NCBI GenBank assembly: GCA_030528525.1
Contig: JAUMYT010000007.1
Location: 1-64,000, forward strand
Length of the DNA stretch: 64,000 bases
DNA from: Pasteurellaceae bacterium
Lineage (GTDB): Bacteria > Pseudomonadota > Gammaproteobacteria > Enterobacterales > Pasteurellaceae
Direction of reading: 5' to 3'
The translations under genes and the position numbers were made by a program. The notes under the pieces are model-generated. The model made no database searches, was not told where the DNA came from, and saw only the letters and a list, made by a program, of their open reading frames with translations. Shown here one piece after another: positions 63,038 through 64,000 of this stretch. The stretch's first letter is position 1, and each line of letters opens with the position of its first letter.

Positions 63038-63571
63038 TCAATTTTCCGTTAATAATGCGACCTGATTCACGCCGTCATAATATTGCGTTCTCACCTGAAT
63101 TTGCTCACTGCGAGCCGTTGGGATATTTTTGCCCACATAATCAGCACGGATTGGCAATTCACGGTGTCCACGGTCGATGAAAATTACCAGTTCAATTTTA
63201 GCGGCACGCCCAAAATCTAACAAGGCATCTAGAGCAGCCCGAATGGTTCGACCAGTAAAGAGCACATCATCGACCAAGATCACCTTTTTACCTTCAAGGG
63301 AGAGCGTTTGATCGGTGCCAGAATACACAGGATCTGGATTGCTTGGGGCAAGATCATCACGATAAAAGGTAATATCGAGCGACATCAACGGCAATTCTGC
63401 CTTGGCTAATTCCGCAATTCGCTGTTGCAACATTTGAGCAATGTCCGCCCCACGGCGTTTGATCCCAACCAGCACCAAATCTTGCAGATTGGCGTGTTTC
63501 TCAATAATTTGATGCGAAATACGCGAAATCGTGCGTTGGAATTGCTCCGTATCAATGATGATCTTTTCCAC
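63038..63571 (-). CDS. pyrR: Bifunctional PyrR: pyrimidine regulator and uracil phosphoribosyltransferase
   Basis: 177 residues. PRPP-binding motif VILVDDVLFTGRTIRAALD near 97; VLVGIKRRGADIAQML near 34. In Bacillus PyrR controls the pyr operon by attenuation; here it lies directly behind hldE (1-base gap), with no pyr genes near, so the regulatory role is uncertain. Confidence 0.94.
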   Translation of the reverse strand: MEKIIIDTEQFQRTISRISHQIIEKHANLQDLVLVGIKRRGADIAQMLQQRIAELAKAELPLMSLDITFYRDDLAPSNPDPVYSGTDQTLSLEGKKVILVDDVLFTGRTIRAALDALLDFGRAAKIELVIFIDRGHRELPIRADYVGKNIPTARSEQIQVRTQYYDGVNQVALLTEN

Positions 63572-63572
63572 G

Positions 63573-64000
63573 TTATAACCCTTGAATTTTCTTAATCACG
63601 TTGGTGGTTGAGCAACCATTTTCGAAATTCAACACACGCACTTCGCCGCCATTTGCCCAAACTTCTTGGCTACCTGCAATCTCTTCAGGTTTGTAGTCGC
63701 CACCTTTGACGAGCAAGTCAGGCAAAATTTCACCGATCAAACGCTGTGGTGTGTCTTCGCTAAATGGCACAACCCAATCCACCGACGCCAAGCCAGCTAA
63801 TACCGCCATTCGAGCGTCTAACTCGTTGATTGGGCGACTTTCGCCTTTCAAACGTTTGACGGAATCATCGGTATTAACCGCCACAATCAAGCGATCGCCC
63901 AATTTACGGGCATTTTCCAAATAAGAAACGTGACCAGGGTGGAGAATATCAAAGCAACCGTTGGTCATCACGATTTTTTCGCCACGGGCTTTGGCTTGTG
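63573..64000 (-). CDS. hldE: Bifunctional heptose kinase/adenylyltransferase HldE, C-terminal part
   Basis: Cut by the right edge of the window; the adenylyltransferase domain is visible: [19 protein letters not shown] (HxGH in HPGH), [49 protein letters not shown], and the end [12 protein letters not shown]. Reading continues upstream without start. Makes ADP-heptose for the inner core of lipooligosaccharide. Confidence 0.95.
   Translation of the reverse strand, partial: QAKARGEKIVMTNGCFDILHPGHVSYLENARKLGDRLIVAVNTDDSVKRLKGESRPINELDARMAVLAGLASVDWVVPFSEDTPQRLIGEILPDLLVKGGDYKPEEIAGSQEVWANGGEVRVLNFENGCSTTNVIKKIQGL

Overview
The window comes from a Pasteurellaceae chromosome, probably from the clade that uses the ACAAGCGGT-type DNA uptake signal (Actinobacillus/Mannheimia/ducreyi side of the family). 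Evidence: gene content and protein sequence closest to Haemophilus/Actinobacillus relatives (pilABCD, short SurA, selenocysteine SelD, lptCAB-ptsN-rapZ without rpoN, licABCD), many copies of an uptake-signal-like repeat, and Sxy/CRP-S-type promoter sites. The species cannot be fixed from the sequence. NadV (nicotinamide phosphoribosyltransferase) suggests NAD (V-factor) independence. No prophage, insertion sequence, CRISPR array or tRNA was seen.

Layout. 1-6.7 kb: end of an outer-membrane receptor, a frameshifted ogt, nadV, an AGCS symporter, a nickel/cobalt exporter pair, rnpB, and a two-gene operon of small membrane proteins behind a CRP-S site. 6.7-14.3 kb: gpmA, relA, hrpA, a RidA protein. 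14.4-19.8 kb: pilABCD (type IV pilus/competence) and radA. 20-29.1 kb: DppA-like binding protein, sdaC-sdaA, mltA, ubiH, selD (UGA-encoded Sec), coaE-yacG. 29.2-36.8 kb: divergent malK / malEFGQ. 36.8-45 kb: a lipoprotein, ubiI, rapZ-ptsN-lptB-lptA-lptC, potD, rng. 45.1-53.5 kb: a ParE-type toxin-antitoxin pair behind a CRP-S site, a DUF417 protein, ycaO, a purine permease, several small conserved genes, lemA with two TPM-domain genes. 53.5-58.7 kb: upp, ilvY fused by overlap to a rearranged lic1 locus (licD-A-B-C), rpmE. 58.9-64 kb: tktA, ksgA, surA, pyrR, hldE (cut by the window end).

Repeats are the most unusual part. About 29 copies of a 34-bp element with core ACAAGGGGG or ACAAGGGGT and a GCAAA tail at fixed distance are scattered through genes and gaps. 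They share the exact spacing of the few ordinary ACAAGCGGT uptake signals here, so they look like a divergent uptake-signal dialect. One copy carries an extra G and breaks ogt. Three further palindromic families (GATGGGCT-, GTATGCAATAC- and CCCCCGC-type) fill operon junctions: every gap of malE-F-G-Q holds one, two genes take their stop codon from one, and one sits in frame inside hrpA.

Three sites of the form T(A/G)CGA-N6-TCG(C/T)A lie upstream of pilA, the toxin-antitoxin pair and the small-membrane-protein operon. If they are CRP-S sites, all three units belong to the competence regulon, the last two being candidates for new members.
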